5,105 nucleotides of DNA from the NCBI GenBank assembly GCA_031259185.1, contig JAIRLV010000075.1:1-5105 (forward strand), given 5' to 3'. The notes beneath the pieces are model-generated. The model saw nothing but the letters and a program-made list of their open reading frames with translations, searched no databases and was not told the DNA's origin. Of the stretch, positions 4,504-5,105 are shown piece after piece. Numbering within the stretch: position 1 is the first letter of the stretch; every line of letters begins with the position of its first letter. Position numbers and translations under genes: made by a program. The stretch comes from Elusimicrobiota bacterium. Its GTDB lineage: Bacteria > RUG730.

Positions 4504-5025
4504 TTAATAATTAAAATACTTAAAGGTTTTTATTGGAAATATTTCTTCCATAAGTAAATCAATTTTTGAATTTTCAATTTGTTTATAAGCCTCTTCAACA
4601 GTAATATTTCTTCTTTTGCGCCTTTTTAAAGCACGTATTAAAAGAGCTATTAAAGCAGCCCCTCCAGCACTTGCAAGAACTTTTGGAAGATTTTCAGGAC
4701 TAAATATATTTGATATACCGCCTTTTAATGTTGAAAATATTTTATTTAAAATACCCGTTTTGGCGACTGTACCTTCTGCAGCAGCAGCCGCTGCTCCACT
4801 TGAAACTACATTATTTACTTGATTAGTAAGATTTTTATTTCGTCCAAATATTTTCATAAAGAACTTTTGTAATAAACCAGGTTCCCCCCAATCATCACCA
4901 TATTCTTTGAGTAAATCAATATTATATTCTAAAAGATATAATTTGGCAACATCTTTATATACATCAGATACAACATCTTCGCCAAAGACTTGTATATCTT
5001 TTTCTATAATATTTTTTAAGCTCAT
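4504..5025 (-). CDS. 173-aa protein with one membrane helix, a basic anchor and the shared YFNY tail
   Basis: No family is recognised. Residues 1-42 look helical and charged. The N-terminus (MSLKNIIEKDI) is only loosely like the shared N-terminal peptide. Residues 49-62 (GLLQKFFMKIFGRN) look amphipathic. A six-alanine run (78-83) precedes a Gly/Ser/Phe-rich part. Residues 116-130 (VLASAGGAALIALLI) form one likely membrane helix, directly followed by RALKRRKRR (131-139), a positive cluster that would keep that side in the cytoplasm. The end is TFKYFNY. The ATG at 5025 follows TTAGGAAC; that Shine-Dalgarno overlaps the upstream gene's stop. A 34-bp gap with no terminator leads to the 264-aa gene. 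A small membrane-active or head-internal protein is possible; a holin-like role cannot be excluded, but the size and tail do not favour it. Confidence 0.83.
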   Translation of the reverse strand: MSLKNIIEKDIQVFGEDVVSDVYKDVAKLYLLEYNIDLLKEYGDDWGEPGLLQKFFMKIFGRNKNLTNQVNNVVSSGAAAAAAEGTVAKTGILNKIFSTLKGGISNIFSPENLPKVLASAGGAALIALLIRALKRRKRRNITVEEAYKQIENSKIDLLMEEIFPIKTFKYFNY

Positions 5026-5045
5026 AATTGTTCCTAATAATTAAA
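5023..5045 (-). repeat. Gene-junction repeat, copy 1 (tail codons, stop, ribosome site, start)
   Basis: Reading leftward from 5045, TTTAATTATTAGGA then ACAATTATG spans Phe-Asn-Tyr, TAG, the Shine-Dalgarno and the ATG of the 173-aa gene. The copy at 3664-3686 is identical at 21 of 23 positions, with the same 8-nt gap between stop and start. Confidence 0.75.
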
Positions 5046-5105
5046 ATATTTAAAATCTTCTTTAACAATTTTCTTTGTTTTTACTGAATTACGAGGCGTT
5101 GCAGT
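5034..5105 (-). CDS. C-terminal end of a gene entering from the right edge, with the YFNY tail
   Basis: Only the last 23 codons are visible: TATPRNSVKTKKIVKEDF, then KYFNY and TAG. The body lies outside the window, so the family cannot be named. The end FKYFNY is identical to that of the next gene (173 aa), and SVKTKK recurs near the end of the 119-aa protein. The stop overlaps the Shine-Dalgarno of the 173-aa gene, with 8 nt between stop and start. Both points indicate one operon with the following genes. That this is coding is inferred from the match of its last six residues and the junction geometry. Confidence 0.75.
   Translation of the reverse strand, partial: TATPRNSVKTKKIVKEDFKYFNY

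Noticed and set aside
1-5105. tRNA genes, CRISPR arrays, insertion sequences, att sites
   Set aside because: No cloverleaf, spaced direct repeats, transposase motifs or terminal inverted repeats were recognised on either strand.

Overview
The window looks like part of a tailed-phage genome, probably a large virulent, T4-like or jumbo phage, with a bacterial host. It is very AT-rich (roughly 30 % GC by eye) and tightly packed, with short gene gaps, 4-base start/stop overlaps and clear Shine-Dalgarno sequences. Most products are small proteins of unrecognised family, and one is a nucleotide-metabolism enzyme. A near-consensus sigma70 promoter and strong Shine-Dalgarno sites suggest a host with ordinary housekeeping promoters. 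TAA, TAG and TGA all serve as stops, so the standard bacterial code fits. The phage assignment is inference: no capsid, tail or terminase gene is visible.

Layout, read right to left because most genes are on the minus strand. (1) 5105-3307 is a minus-strand operon: the tail of a gene entering from the right edge, a 173-aa membrane-anchored protein, a 264-aa protein with a four-cysteine zinc-knuckle-like site and charged linkers, and a 119-aa protein. It ends at a strong hairpin terminator (3280-3307). (2) 2700-3278 is a single plus-strand gene (192 aa) that shares this terminator convergently. (3) 2648-1659 is a minus-strand frame of 329 aa with two hydrophobic segments and a run of eleven Gly-x-x-x units. 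A second, well-marked translation start inside it would give a separate 93-aa lysine-rich protein. (4) 1597 to the left edge is a minus-strand unit behind a strong sigma70-type promoter: a 114-aa protein with a 15-residue tandem repeat, a 103-aa protein, and thyX (flavin-dependent thymidylate synthase), which starts at TTG and is cut by the left edge.

The most interesting signal is shared by genes that otherwise look unrelated. Several begin with the same short N-terminal peptide, of the type M-(N/D)-x-(L/I)-K-x-E-I-(L/M)-E-x-A-G-(I/L). It resembles the ten-residue capsid-targeting sequence of T4 internal head proteins, including an I-x-E|A protease-like site at the same position in the best copy. 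Several also end in the same aromatic peptide, (K/S/N)-Y-F-(N/K)-Y, followed directly by the stop. A 23-bp junction carrying the tail codons, stop, Shine-Dalgarno and next start recurs almost unchanged at two gene boundaries. My working hypothesis is a family of cassette-like head or virion cargo proteins with variable middles and constant ends. thyX and its partners appear to be controlled separately, from a host-type promoter.
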